Assembly: GCA_947501275.1 (NCBI GenBank)
Contig: CANMVD010000002.1
Span: 558,001-622,000 of the forward strand
DNA: 64,000 nt
Direction of reading: 5' to 3'
Origin: an uncultured Tateyamaria sp.
Lineage (GTDB): Bacteria > Pseudomonadota > Alphaproteobacteria > Rhodobacterales > Rhodobacteraceae
A program made the position numbers and the translations under genes. The notes under the pieces are model-generated. The model was not told the DNA's origin. It saw only the letters and a list, made by a program, of their open reading frames with translations, and did no database searches. Within the stretch, counting starts at the first letter, position 1. Each line of letters starts with the position of its first letter. Shown one piece after another: positions 11,323-19,049 of the stretch.

Positions 11323-13340
11323 TCGAACTCCATGATCACATCATCCACGGCAAGGCTGTCGCCCGCGCCCGCATTGATTTTCGACACCACACCCTTGCGC
11401 TCTGCGCGCAGGATGTTTTCCATCTTCATGGCCTCGATGGTACACAGGGCCTGACCTTCCTGCACCTCAGCGCCCTCTTCGACGTCGACTTTTACAACAA
11501 GTCCGGGCATCGGGCACAACAGCATCTTGGAGGTGTCGGGCGGAGTCTTTTCCGGCATAAGTCGCGCCAGTTCGGCCTGACGCGGCGTGCGCACATGCAC
11601 TTTCAGGTCCGCGCCGCGGGTGCGGATGCGGAACCCACCCGGAACCTTGCCGACCTTCAACACCAAAGGCGCACCATCCACAGACATGTTCGCCAACTGG
11701 TCACCGGGTGTCCACGCCCCGCTCACGCGCAACGCTGTCCCATCCGCGAAAGTTACAGTTGAACCCTCAGGATCCGCCGCAATAGTGACGTCGTGGGATT
11801 GCCCTTGCAGGGTAACGTTCCAGACACTGCCGACCTTGCGTTCGTGGTTGTCCATGCGCCCGGACACGCGCGTGCGCCGAATTTCGGCAACGCGGTGCAT
11901 CGCGGCTGTCGCTGCGGCGACACGGACCACTTCGGCATCGGCCAGCGTGACCCCCTCAAACCCATCCGGATACTGTTCGGCGATAAAAGCGGTGGTCATA
12001 TCACCCGCCATGAAGATCGGGTGATCCATCACGGCAGACAGGAACGGCAGGTTGTGGCCAATTCCCTCGACCTCGAAACTGTCGAGCGCCACGCGCATCG
12101 CCTCAATCGCGCTGTCACGATCCGGGCCCCAGGTGCACAACTTGGCGATCATGGGGTCGTAGTACATACTGATCTCGCCGCCCTCGTAAACACCGGTATC
12201 ATTGCGGATCACAATGTCGTCGGGGACCACACCGGGCTGATAGCTGGCGGTCTCTGCCGGCGGGCGGTAGCGCGTCAAACGCCCAATCGAGGGCAGGAAC
12301 CCACGATAGGGATCCTCTGCATAAAGGCGGTTTTCGATGGCCCAGCCATGCAGTTTCACATCGTCCTGCGCGATTGTCAGAGGCTGGCCTGCCGCCACGC
12401 GGATCATCTGTTCGACCAGGTCGACGCCTGTGATCAACTCGGTCACGGGGTGTTCCACCTGCAAACGGGTGTTCATCTCGAGGAAGTAGAAGTTCTTGTC
12501 ACCGTCCACGATGAATTCAACAGTGCCGGCGCTGGAATAGCCCACGGCCTTGGCCAAGGCGACAGACTGTTCCCCCATGGCCTTGCGGGTGGCTTCATCC
12601 AGAAACGGGCTCGGGGCCTCTTCCACAACCTTCTGGTTGCGGCGCTGGATCGAACACTCACGTTCGCCTAGATAAATGCCATTGCCGTGGGCATCACACA
12701 GGACCTGAATTTCGATGTGGCGGGGTTGGGTGACGAATTTCTCGATAAAGATCCGATCGTCACCAAAGCTGTTGGCGGCCTCGTTCTTGGAGGACTGAAA
12801 CCCTTCGCGGGCCTCTTCGTCGTTCCAGGCGATGCGCATACCCTTGCCGCCACCCCCAGCCGAGGCCTTGAGCATCACCGGATAGCCGATCTCGTTCGAA
12901 ATCTTCACCGCCTCATCCGCATCCTCGATCAACCCCATGTAACCCGGCACGGTGGATACGCCTGCCTCTTGGGCGATCTTTTTCGACGTGATCTTGTCAC
13001 CCATCTTTTCGATGGCACCGACGGGCGGGCCGATAAAGGCAACGTCAGCGGCCTCCAACGCTTCTGCAAATTTGGCATTTTCGGACAGGAAGCCATAGCC
13101 GGGATGCACCGCCTCAGCGCCGGACGCCTTGATCGCCTCCATCACCCTGTCGATGACGATATAGGATTGGTTGGCCGGGGGCGGGCCAATGTGGATGGCC
13201 TCGTCAGCCATCTGGACATGCAACGCCTTGGCGTCGGCGTCGGAATAAATGGCCACGGTTTCGATACCCATCTTGCGGGCCGATTTGATGACACGGCAGG
13301 CGATCTCGCCCCGGTTGGCGATCAGGATTTTATTGAACAT
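11319..13340 (-). CDS. pccA: propionyl-CoA carboxylase biotin-containing alpha subunit
   Basis: 673 aa. Biotin carboxylase part: N-terminal FNKILIANRGEIACRVI, glycine-rich ATP-grasp loop ASAGGGGKGMR near 165-175, and FLEMNTRLQVEHPVTE near 290. A linker domain is followed by the C-terminal biotinyl domain with EAMKM, where Lys639 carries biotin. With pccB it carboxylates propionyl-CoA to (S)-methylmalonyl-CoA. The assignment to propionyl- rather than acetyl- or methylcrotonyl-CoA rests on the nearby pccB, pccR and mutase. The ATG at 13340 is chosen because the conserved N-terminus begins there. Confidence 0.93.
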   Translation of the reverse strand: MFNKILIANRGEIACRVIKSARKMGIETVAIYSDADAKALHVQMADEAIHIGPPPANQSYIVIDRVMEAIKASGAEAVHPGYGFLSENAKFAEALEAADVAFIGPPVGAIEKMGDKITSKKIAQEAGVSTVPGYMGLIEDADEAVKISNEIGYPVMLKASAGGGGKGMRIAWNDEEAREGFQSSKNEAANSFGDDRIFIEKFVTQPRHIEIQVLCDAHGNGIYLGERECSIQRRNQKVVEEAPSPFLDEATRKAMGEQSVALAKAVGYSSAGTVEFIVDGDKNFYFLEMNTRLQVEHPVTELITGVDLVEQMIRVAAGQPLTIAQDDVKLHGWAIENRLYAEDPYRGFLPSIGRLTRYRPPAETASYQPGVVPDDIVIRNDTGVYEGGEISMYYDPMIAKLCTWGPDRDSAIEAMRVALDSFEVEGIGHNLPFLSAVMDHPIFMAGDMTTAFIAEQYPDGFEGVTLADAEVVRVAAATAAMHRVAEIRRTRVSGRMDNHERKVGSVWNVTLQGQSHDVTIAADPEGSTVTFADGTALRVSGAWTPGDQLANMSVDGAPLVLKVGKVPGGFRIRTRGADLKVHVRTPRQAELARLMPEKTPPDTSKMLLCPMPGLVVKVDVEEGAEVQEGQALCTIEAMKMENILRAERKGVVSKINAGAGDSLAVDDVIMEFE

Positions 13341-13393
13341 GTCGTCCCTTTGTCTTGGCCTCTTCATGGGCTGGTCTGAGCAGATGAGCACGC

Positions 13394-13425
13394 AAAACGC
13401 CGCCCTGCGGTGACGCAGGGCGGCG
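13394..13425 (-). terminator. intrinsic terminator between the 67-aa lipoprotein gene and pccA
   Basis: On the minus strand CGCCGCCCTGCG-TCAC-CGCAGGGCGGCG forms a perfect 12-bp stem followed by TTTT. It lies 47 bases after the stop of the small lipoprotein gene and about 54 bases before pccA, so pccA probably has its own promoter in this narrow space or depends on read-through. Confidence 0.85.
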
Positions 13426-13471
13426 CTTGATAGATGGTCTGAATGTGTCGTGCGGGGCGCAGTGGCCGTGA

Positions 13472-13675
13472 TCAGCAGTCGCCGATATCAAGCTCACAGG
13501 CAACAACGTTGCCCGCTGCACCAATGGCAACGCCGGTGACAATGCTGCCGCTTGTGACAGCGGCTGCCCCTGCCCCAACGGCTCCGCCAATAACGGCGCG
13601 TTCCGCCACGGTGTCGCCGCACGCGGCAAGGCCAAGTGCTGCACAGGTTGCAACGGTGAATAGTTTAATGCGCAT
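13472..13675 (-). CDS. small glycine-zipper lipoprotein-like protein (copy 1)
   Basis: 67 aa. The N-terminus has a signal sequence ending in a lipobox (LGLAAC, Cys19), followed by GDTVAERA and a Gly/Ala-rich zipper (VIGGAVGAGAAAV...GVAIGAAGNV) and a C-terminal pair of cysteines (VACELDIGDC). It is likely an outer-membrane-anchored or periplasmic small lipoprotein of unknown role. An AAAGGA ribosome site precedes the ATG. It is a clear paralogue of the next upstream gene and is closed by a strong terminator. Confidence 0.75.
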   Translation of the reverse strand: MRIKLFTVATCAALGLAACGDTVAERAVIGGAVGAGAAAVTSGSIVTGVAIGAAGNVVACELDIGDC

Positions 13676-13813
13676 GATCTACGTCCTTTCTGCTCTGCAG
13701 ATGTCGTGGACCCAACGCAGAAATGGCGCAATCGTTCCCGCCCATCTTCATTATTGTGCGCGCGCGGCCGCTCATATCTCGTCCGTGCGGCACAATATTG
13801 CCGATGGTGTTGC

Positions 13814-14023
13814 CTAGTTGCAGCGGCTGTCGAAGGTTTGACAGTAAAGGACACCGCCGACAGCGCCCACAACGGCACCCGTGCCGACATCCCCGTCAAA
13901 AATGGCTGTTCCAGCTGCGCCGATGATAGCGCCGGACAGCGCCTGTTCTCCGAGAGAGTCGCCACATGCGGCGAGGCCAAGGGTACCCATGAGGGCGAGT
14001 GCGATAAGTGGGCGTCGTGCCAT
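13814..14023 (-). CDS. small glycine-zipper lipoprotein-like protein (copy 2)
   Basis: 69 aa paralogue of the downstream 67-aa gene. It shares the lipobox context GLAACGDSLGEQA, the zipper AIIGAAGTAIF...GAVVGAVGGV and a C-terminal cysteine pair (LYCQTFDSRC). An AAGGAAC ribosome site precedes the ATG. The 138-base gap between the two genes has no other reading frame worth noting. Function is unknown; such proteins are often envelope-stress or surface-associated. Confidence 0.75.
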   Translation of the reverse strand: MARRPLIALALMGTLGLAACGDSLGEQALSGAIIGAAGTAIFDGDVGTGAVVGAVGGVLYCQTFDSRCN

Positions 14024-14399
14024 TGTTCCAGTTCCTTTGTATCTGATGACAAAGAATTAGGAACCGTCCGGTCCTGCAAAAAGGCACCTGTATCAAAACG
14101 CCCGGCATCGTGAGCGCATGTAACAATGGACCCACAGCAGGCACATTCACCATCGGCACAAAAAATGGTGGACACCTGTGCGCTCGCAAGCGGCAGATGT
14201 CCACCAGGGGAAGGGGTACGGAAATGGTACACAGCATCGGTAAGTACCTGGGGAACCGACCCTGCCTGACCACGCTGACATGCGACGCTGAAACGCGCAA
14301 ACACAGTTGGACGCGCACAACCGCGATAAGCCGGGTTTCGCCACATCCGGGAATTCTGCGGCGGATTTGCGCCTATACATTTGATTTGGAGTGCGTTTT
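14024..14399. other. gene-poor stretch between small lipoprotein and 115-aa gene
   Basis: No convincing coding sequence is seen in this 376-base gap on either strand. It holds the promoter side of the 69-aa lipoprotein gene (14024-14159), a strong minus-strand terminator (14160-14206) and about 190 bases that would be the 3' part of a minus-strand transcript coming from the 115-aa gene, or a separate small RNA ending at that terminator. Confidence 0.6.
14160..14206 (-). terminator. strong intrinsic terminator, minus strand
   Basis: Read on the minus strand, TGGTGGACA pairs with TGTCCACCA (9 bp), with further inner pairing (CTG/CAG and CGCT/AGCG), and the stem is followed at once by six T residues. 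It ends a minus-strand transcript whose only visible gene stops 194 bases earlier at 14400. Confidence 0.8.
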
Positions 14400-14747
14400 T
14401 CACGTCTCGAACGCCTCCGGAAACGATGAGCGCGCAACCAGTTCATCAATGACCAGCAACGCCTCGTAATCAGCAAGGTCAAAGGGATCTGTTGCGGGAA
14501 TCACTTCGCGACCAAACAGCCACGACAAACGGCCCGCATCCAGATTGCCCCGCTCAAACGGGTCGGCCCCGAATTGCTGCCAAAGGGCGGCCATAAAGGC
14601 AGCATCGGCGCGTTTGTCCGCAGGGCGGCGATCACTAAAGCGCTCGCGACGGCTAAGCGGTGTGACCCCTTTGGGATTGGGGCGGCGGATTGTGAATTGG
14701 AAATCTGTACCGGACAGGCGGCCCGGAAACCCGCGGTGTTTCAGCAT
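14400..14747 (-). CDS. conserved hypothetical protein, 115 aa
   Basis: 115 aa, soluble and basic at the N-terminus (TIRRPNPKGVTPLSRRERFSDRRPADKRADA), with an acidic, aromatic C-terminal half (LWQQFGADPFERG, DPFDLADYEALL). No domain or signal peptide is recognised. A GGGGGG ribosome site is present before the ATG. The codon pattern is like that of the neighbours, which supports it being real. It lies downstream of the 47-aa lipoprotein gene, with an inverted repeat between them. Confidence 0.6.
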   Translation of the reverse strand: MLKHRGFPGRLSGTDFQFTIRRPNPKGVTPLSRRERFSDRRPADKRADAAFMAALWQQFGADPFERGNLDAGRLSWLFGREVIPATDPFDLADYEALLVIDELVARSSFPEAFET

Positions 14748-14790
14748 GTGCTGGCCCCCCGTGCGGTGTGGGGCATGGCGCTGGTGGCCA

Positions 14791-14818
14791 TCAGGGCGGG
14801 CATAAATGCCCGCCCTGA
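14791..14818 (-). terminator. inverted repeat, probable terminator of the 47-aa lipoprotein gene
   Basis: TCAGGGCGGGCA and TGCCCGCCCTGA form a perfect 12-bp stem with a four-base loop, beginning 17 bases after the lipoprotein stop. There is no T-run on either side, so it is a stem-loop 3' end rather than a textbook terminator. Confidence 0.55.
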
Positions 14819-14834
14819 CCGAAGTCGAAACGAC

Positions 14835-14978
14835 TTACTTAAATTTGCCAGTGCTGACAGGCTCTTGGCTGATGGGCTCGGGTTCAACAACCACGAACTC
14901 TTCTTCATTGTTGCGCCCGCAAGCGGCAACCAGAACCATGAGGCTAACCATGCCCAACACTTTGATGCTCTTCGACAT
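14835..14978 (-). CDS. 47-residue small lipoprotein
   Basis: The peptide begins MSKSIKVLGMVSLMVLVAAC, a short lipoprotein signal with lipobox LVAAC (Cys20), followed by an acidic tail (GRNNEEEF, VVVEPEP) of 27 residues. An AGGAGA ribosome site is 5-6 bases before the ATG. It resembles the very small entericidin-like or anchor lipoproteins found in many alphaproteobacteria, but no specific family is recognised. Confidence 0.7.
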   Translation of the reverse strand: MSKSIKVLGMVSLMVLVAACGRNNEEEFVVVEPEPISQEPVSTGKFK

Positions 14979-15156
14979 CTGTCTCTCCTGTAGTCAACTT
15001 TGGACCGCACGTCGCCGCACAGCCCCTGTGAGGTAAAGGAATCTTGGGGACTCCTGTCGGCCCGTATACTGGATAAGTTGGTCAAAAGATATGCCACCCC
15101 AAACGCTTGCGCGGGTTGTGGCCACAATGCCGCATATGCATGGTGCACTCTGCCCA

Positions 15157-15558
15157 TCAGTAACTGTCCCATGCACAGGCCCCGTCCGCGATACGGAAAG
15201 CCTCGAAAAACTGAGTAGCATCCGGGTCCGACGTGCCGAAGGGAACAACCCGGTCCATCATCGAAATCACAATGACATCCGTATCCAGATCGAATTCGCG
15301 CATGTAGGGCAAAGCCACGGCGTGGCACAGATGCAGAAAATCATCCCGCGCCGCATCAAAGGAAACCGAGCCACCATCGCGCGCAATCTGCGGCGCCATG
15401 AAACGGAACCGCAACCACGCCTCCGCGCCAACGCTGTCTACAAGCACCTCATCCAGAGTGACGGCCTGACCAGAGGGAACATCCTGCGCCTGCGCAGCAC
15501 TTGTTACGGTGGCCGCAAGAGCCAGTGATAATACGCAGCCCCGGACCCGGTTCCGCAT
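15157..15558 (-). CDS. secreted DUF6497-like hypothetical protein
   Basis: 133 aa. A signal peptide with core CVLSLALAATVTSAAQAQ is followed by a mature domain with EVLVDSVGAEAWLRFRFMAPQI and FLHLCHAVALPYMREF, a pattern seen in a roseobacter family named DUF6497. Two cysteines could pair in the periplasm. Role unknown. The ATG at 15558 is chosen because the signal peptide begins there; a longer frame to 15915 has no support. Confidence 0.7.
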   Translation of the reverse strand: MRNRVRGCVLSLALAATVTSAAQAQDVPSGQAVTLDEVLVDSVGAEAWLRFRFMAPQIARDGGSVSFDAARDDFLHLCHAVALPYMREFDLDTDVIVISMMDRVVPFGTSDPDATQFFEAFRIADGACAWDSY

Positions 15559-15782
15559 GGCGGTCCAAGCTCCTCCCTCCGGGGCTGCTGTGCGACAGGT
15601 AAACTCCCCGTGCACTGTTCTATACTGCTCCGTATGCTGACGTAGCGACAGCAACCCGTGGTTAATGCCGTTTGCAACAGCGCGGCGCAAGAGGGTGAAG
15701 CGATCACATTTCGCCGCAACAAACGCAGACGAACCATGCAATACACTGCGCGCGCGCACCGCCAGCGTATGAGACCATCTTA

Positions 15783-16124
15783 TCATGCCGCCACCTTTTG
15801 CGCATGTCGACCCCAACGGGCACGATTTGAAGGGTTGTCCAAAACGGATTGGGCCCGCGCAATCTGGCTTTGCGGGACACGGCCCGCGGCGCGCCCACCG
15901 GCCACAACGTCCCAACCATCCTGCGCGCGGCGCAATTCAACAACCGGGGAAAAGCCGCGCAAATCCTGCAAGGCACGCCACAGATCCTGCCGGATCTGGT
16001 GCGCCAAACGCTTCGGGCTGCCCGTTGCAAGACGTGTGCGCACGGCAAAGTCAAACCGCGGCGGCACGTGACGGCACAGCGTCACCGTGTCGCCATCGCT
16101 CAGGATATGCCACCGCCCCTTCAT
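15783..16124 (-). CDS. hypothetical protein downstream of ridA-like gene
   Basis: 113 aa basic soluble protein starting MKGRWHILSDGDTVTLCRHVPPRFDFAV; it ends with an Arg-rich part (RARWGRHAQKVAA). No domain is recognised. The start codon overlaps the RidA stop in an ATGA arrangement, so it is translated from the same mRNA as the RidA-like protein; this pairing supports it being a real gene. The 224 bases after it (15559-15782) contain no clear feature. Confidence 0.65.
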   Translation of the reverse strand: MKGRWHILSDGDTVTLCRHVPPRFDFAVRTRLATGSPKRLAHQIRQDLWRALQDLRGFSPVVELRRAQDGWDVVAGGRAAGRVPQSQIARAQSVLDNPSNRARWGRHAQKVAA

Positions 16125-16510
16125 GGCCGCCGCGCCACGCAGTCAATTTCCACAAGCGCGCCAACCGCCAGCGCGGTCACACCAATTGTCGTGCGCGCCG
16201 GACGGCGGTCCGCGGGGAAATAGGTCTGATAGGTCTCGTTGAAGGCCGCGTAGTCACGCTCGAACTCCGTCAGGTACGCCCGGCATTGCAACACGTGGGA
16301 CAGATCAAGACCAAGCCCGTTCAAGATAATCTCGAGGTTGTCCATCACGCGGGCCGTCTGCGCCGCGACCCCTTCCGGCAATGCCGCATCAGGTGCATCC
16401 GGATCGGTCGGCATCTGCCCCGTCAGGATCACCCAGCCATCAGCCTCTACAGCGTGAGAAAACGGCGCAACGGGGCGCGGACCAGAAGCGAGGAGGTGGA
16501 AATCAGGCAT
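16121..16510 (-). CDS. RidA/YjgF family protein
   Basis: 129 aa member of the RidA (YjgF/YER057c/UK114) family. The typical sequence PFSHAVEADGWVILTGQMPTD is at the N-terminus, then AQTARVMDNLEIIL and YLTEF, ending with GVTALAVGALVEIDCVA. True RidA enamine/imine deaminases carry an Arg in the C-terminal RxxV motif; here RTTIGV is present near residue 105, so deaminase activity is possible. It may remove reactive imines, or be a dedicated paralogue. The start overlaps the stop of the 268-aa gene (TGATG). Confidence 0.87.
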   Translation of the reverse strand: MPDFHLLASGPRPVAPFSHAVEADGWVILTGQMPTDPDAPDAALPEGVAAQTARVMDNLEIILNGLGLDLSHVLQCRAYLTEFERDYAAFNETYQTYFPADRRPARTTIGVTALAVGALVEIDCVARRP

Positions 16511-17316
16511 CAGTCTTGTCCCTCGTAAGGGACGCACAATCCGTCTTTTTGACCAAAAACAGCGCGCCCGATTACGGAAGTACTGGTCGAGAAAAAACCA
16601 GAAGATCTTTGCACAATCTCCACTTCAATCTTGGTGTAATTGGCCACATCAAAAGTCAAAGGACCAACGGCCACTGTGCGTTCCAAGTTGGCAATCGAAT
16701 GAATGCAAAACGCAAGCGCGGGAACTTCTGCCAAATTGCGTTCGAACCCTTCGGCAACGGCAAATTCGACGGCAAGAGTTTTTCCGCTCGAACCGGTTTC
16801 AAAGGCGATTTCTGGCGCGCCAAGGCCCCAAGTGTGAAATACAGACAAGGCCTCATCGCTCGGCAAGTGCTTGGAAAACGGGTCATCCAGTGCTGACATG
16901 ACAAACGAGAAACGGCTGGTGCAATTGCCTCCGTCAACCGCCACTCTTAACGCGTAAGGCCACGCGCGGCCTTCGCCAGACGTCACCTCGAAAAAGATAT
17001 GGTCTGGACCATCCACAGAAGAGACATCTTGTAGCATCGTCTCTCTGTTTTTGAGGATCACATTGCACGCGCCGATGATCGATACACCGATTTCTTGATG
17101 CGATTGGTAAACAACATCGTCCGGTTTTGTCAGATGGAATTTGACGCCCATGATGTCAGAATCTGGTCCGAAATCTACCCGTGTGGTTTGCCATTCACGG
17201 CCATTGACTACGATTTGATGCGTTTCCATAGCCGCAATCGGGCCGCACCCTACAGCAGCTGCAATAGTGAGGCAAAGTCGAGTAGAGCGAGCCTTGAAAA
17301 AGCACTTCGAGAACAT
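16510..17316 (-). CDS. secreted hypothetical protein (orphan-like)
   Basis: 268 aa. The N-terminus MFSKCFFKARSTRLCL with hydrophobic TIAAAVGCGPIAA is a probable signal peptide. The rest is a beta-rich soluble protein with four to five cysteines and no recognised domain. The codon use looks more AT-rich by eye than that of pccB or ridA on either side. It is coupled to the RidA-like gene by a TGATG overlap and begins 10 bases after pccB, so it would be expressed with pccB. It could be a recent insertion into the propionate unit. Confidence 0.65.
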   Translation of the reverse strand: MFSKCFFKARSTRLCLTIAAAVGCGPIAAMETHQIVVNGREWQTTRVDFGPDSDIMGVKFHLTKPDDVVYQSHQEIGVSIIGACNVILKNRETMLQDVSSVDGPDHIFFEVTSGEGRAWPYALRVAVDGGNCTSRFSFVMSALDDPFSKHLPSDEALSVFHTWGLGAPEIAFETGSSGKTLAVEFAVAEGFERNLAEVPALAFCIHSIANLERTVAVGPLTFDVANYTKIEVEIVQRSSGFFSTSTSVIGRAVFGQKDGLCVPYEGQD

Positions 17317-17326
17317 TGTGCAGACC

Positions 17327-18859
17327 TCACAACGGAATATTATCGTGCTTTTTCCAAGGGTTCTGCAGCGACTTGCCCCGCAGTGACGCGAACGCGCGGC
17401 TCACCCGCTTGCGGGTGGATCGCGGCTGGATCACCTCGTCGATGAAGCCTTTTTCAGCCGCTACAAACGGGTTGGCAAAGCGGTCCTCGTAATCCTTGGT
17501 GTGGGCGGCGATCTTGTCGGCGTCTCCCAGATCGGCGCGGTGGATGATCTCGGTCGCACCCTTGGCCCCCATCACCGCAATCTCGGCAGTGGGCCAAGCA
17601 TAGTTGAAATCGCCCCGCAGGTGTTTAGACGCCATCACGTCATAGGCCCCACCATAGGCCTTGCGCGTGATCACCGTGACCTTGGGCACCGTCGCCTCGC
17701 CATAGGCAAACAGCAACTTGGCCCCGTGCTTGATCACGCCGCCGTATTCCTGAGACGTGCCGGGCAGGAAGCCGGGCACATCCACCAGCGTCAGGATCGG
17801 AATTTCGAACGCATCGCAAAAGCGCACAAACCGTGCAGCCTTGCGGCTGGAGTCGATGTCCAGACAGCCCGCCAGAACCATCGGCTGGTTGGCCACAACC
17901 CCCACCGTCTGCCCCTCAAGGCGGACAAAACCGGTGATGATGTTCTTGGCGAAATCCTCCTGGATCTCATAAAAATCCGCCTCATCCGCGATCTTGGTGA
18001 TCAGCTCTTTCATGTCGTAGGGCGTGTTTGGATTGGCCGGGATCAACGTATCCAACGACGTCTCCACCCGGCCCGGTTCATCAAAGAACGGGCGTACCGG
18101 CGGCTTTTGGCGGTTGTTGAGCGGCAGGAAATCGACAAGGCGGCGCACCTCGGCCAATGCCTCCACATCGTTTTCAAATGCACCATCCGCGACCGATGAC
18201 TTCTTGGTATGGGTCGAGGCCCCGCCCAGTTCTTCGGCTGTTACGACCTCGTTGGTGACGGTTTTCACCACGTCGGGGCCGGTGACAAACATGTATGACG
18301 TGTCTTTGACCATGAAGATAAAGTCGGTCATCGCAGGCGAATAGACCGCTCCACCCGCGCAAGGCCCCATAATCAGGCTGATCTGGGGCACAACACCAGA
18401 CGCCATGATGTTGCGCTGGAACACCTCAGCGTAGCCCGCAAGCGAAGCGACACCTTCCTGAATGCGCGCACCACCTGAATCGTTGATGCCGATGATGGGG
18501 GCACCGTTCTGAACCGCCATGTCCTGAATCTTGCAGATCTTTTGGGCGTGGGTCTCGGACAGCGAACCGCCAAAGACGGTAAAGTCCTGTGAAAAGACAT
18601 AGACCATACGGCCATTGATGGTGCCCCAGCCAGTGACAACGCCGTCACCCGCGGGCTTCTGGCTTTCCATCCCGAAATCGGTGCAACGGTGGGTGACAAA
18701 CATGTCGAACTCTTCGAAAGAGTCCTCGTCCAGCAGCAACTCAATGCGTTCACGGGCTGTTAATTTTCCGCGGCCGTGCTGTGCATCAATACGCTTTTGA
18801 CCGCCCCCAAGGCGCGCCTGTTGGCGCCGGGCGTCCAGTTCTGTCAGGATGTCGGTCAT
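17327..18859 (-). CDS. pccB: propionyl-CoA carboxylase carboxyltransferase beta subunit
   Basis: 510 aa acyl-CoA carboxyltransferase. Motifs: [18 protein letters not shown] at the N-terminus, [11 protein letters not shown] and [12 protein letters not shown] (acyl-CoA oxyanion region), and in the C-terminal half [23 protein letters not shown] and [14 protein letters not shown]. It transfers carboxylate from biotin on PccA to propionyl-CoA. The length fits the beta subunit. A GGGGAC ribosome site lies before the ATG at 18859. Upstream are two GCAAATTTGC boxes and a 10-bp inverted repeat, and pccR is nearby, which supports propionyl-CoA as substrate. Confidence 0.96.
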   Translation of the reverse strand: MTDILTELDARRQQARLGGGQKRIDAQHGRGKLTARERIELLLDEDSFEEFDMFVTHRCTDFGMESQKPAGDGVVTGWGTINGRMVYVFSQDFTVFGGSLSETHAQKICKIQDMAVQNGAPIIGINDSGGARIQEGVASLAGYAEVFQRNIMASGVVPQISLIMGPCAGGAVYSPAMTDFIFMVKDTSYMFVTGPDVVKTVTNEVVTAEELGGASTHTKKSSVADGAFENDVEALAEVRRLVDFLPLNNRQKPPVRPFFDEPGRVETSLDTLIPANPNTPYDMKELITKIADEADFYEIQEDFAKNIITGFVRLEGQTVGVVANQPMVLAGCLDIDSSRKAARFVRFCDAFEIPILTLVDVPGFLPGTSQEYGGVIKHGAKLLFAYGEATVPKVTVITRKAYGGAYDVMASKHLRGDFNYAWPTAEIAVMGAKGATEIIHRADLGDADKIAAHTKDYEDRFANPFVAAEKGFIDEVIQPRSTRKRVSRAFASLRGKSLQNPWKKHDNIPL

Positions 18860-18874
18860 GCTGTCCCCGCTGTT

Positions 18875-18916
18875 GCTTTCGCCTTGTATACATGGATAAA
18901 ACCGCGAGGCGAAAGC
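18875..18916 (-). repeat. 10-bp inverted repeat in the pccB promoter/leader
   Basis: GCTTTCGCCT (18875-18884) and AGGCGAAAGC (18907-18916) are perfectly complementary with a 22-base spacer. The spacer contains, on the minus strand, TATACA, a plausible -10 element. The repeat may therefore be a DNA operator around the promoter, or, if transcription starts further upstream, a leader hairpin just before the pccB ribosome site. Confidence 0.6.
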
Positions 18917-18924
18917 GGCTTTCA

Positions 18925-18948
18925 GCAAATTTGCAAACTCTTTGCGGC
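18925..18948 (-). promoter_or_regulatory. putative PccR box, pccB-proximal
   Basis: The sequence holds the palindrome GCAAATTTGC (18925-18934), overlapping TTTGCAAA (18930-18937), followed after three bases by TTTGCGGC. As remembered from work on Rhodobacter sphaeroides, PccR binds TTTGCAAA-N4-TTTGCAAA, and this is a near match. Position upstream of pccB supports regulation by the PccR encoded nearby. Confidence 0.7.
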
Positions 18949-18964
18949 TGCACGATTGCTAACT

Positions 18965-18974
18965 GCAAATTTGC
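18965..18974. promoter_or_regulatory. second GCAAATTTGC palindrome upstream of pccB
   Basis: An identical 10-bp palindrome GCAAATTTGC lies exactly 40 bases from the first copy. It sits between pccB and the divergent transporter gene, so the pair could act on both promoters. Confidence 0.6.
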
Positions 18975-19049
18975 TAATAGACGATTTGGCACAACTGAGC
19001 GTGCATAACTGCACTGGACAGTTCAGTTATGCGGGCCTACCTCGGAAGA

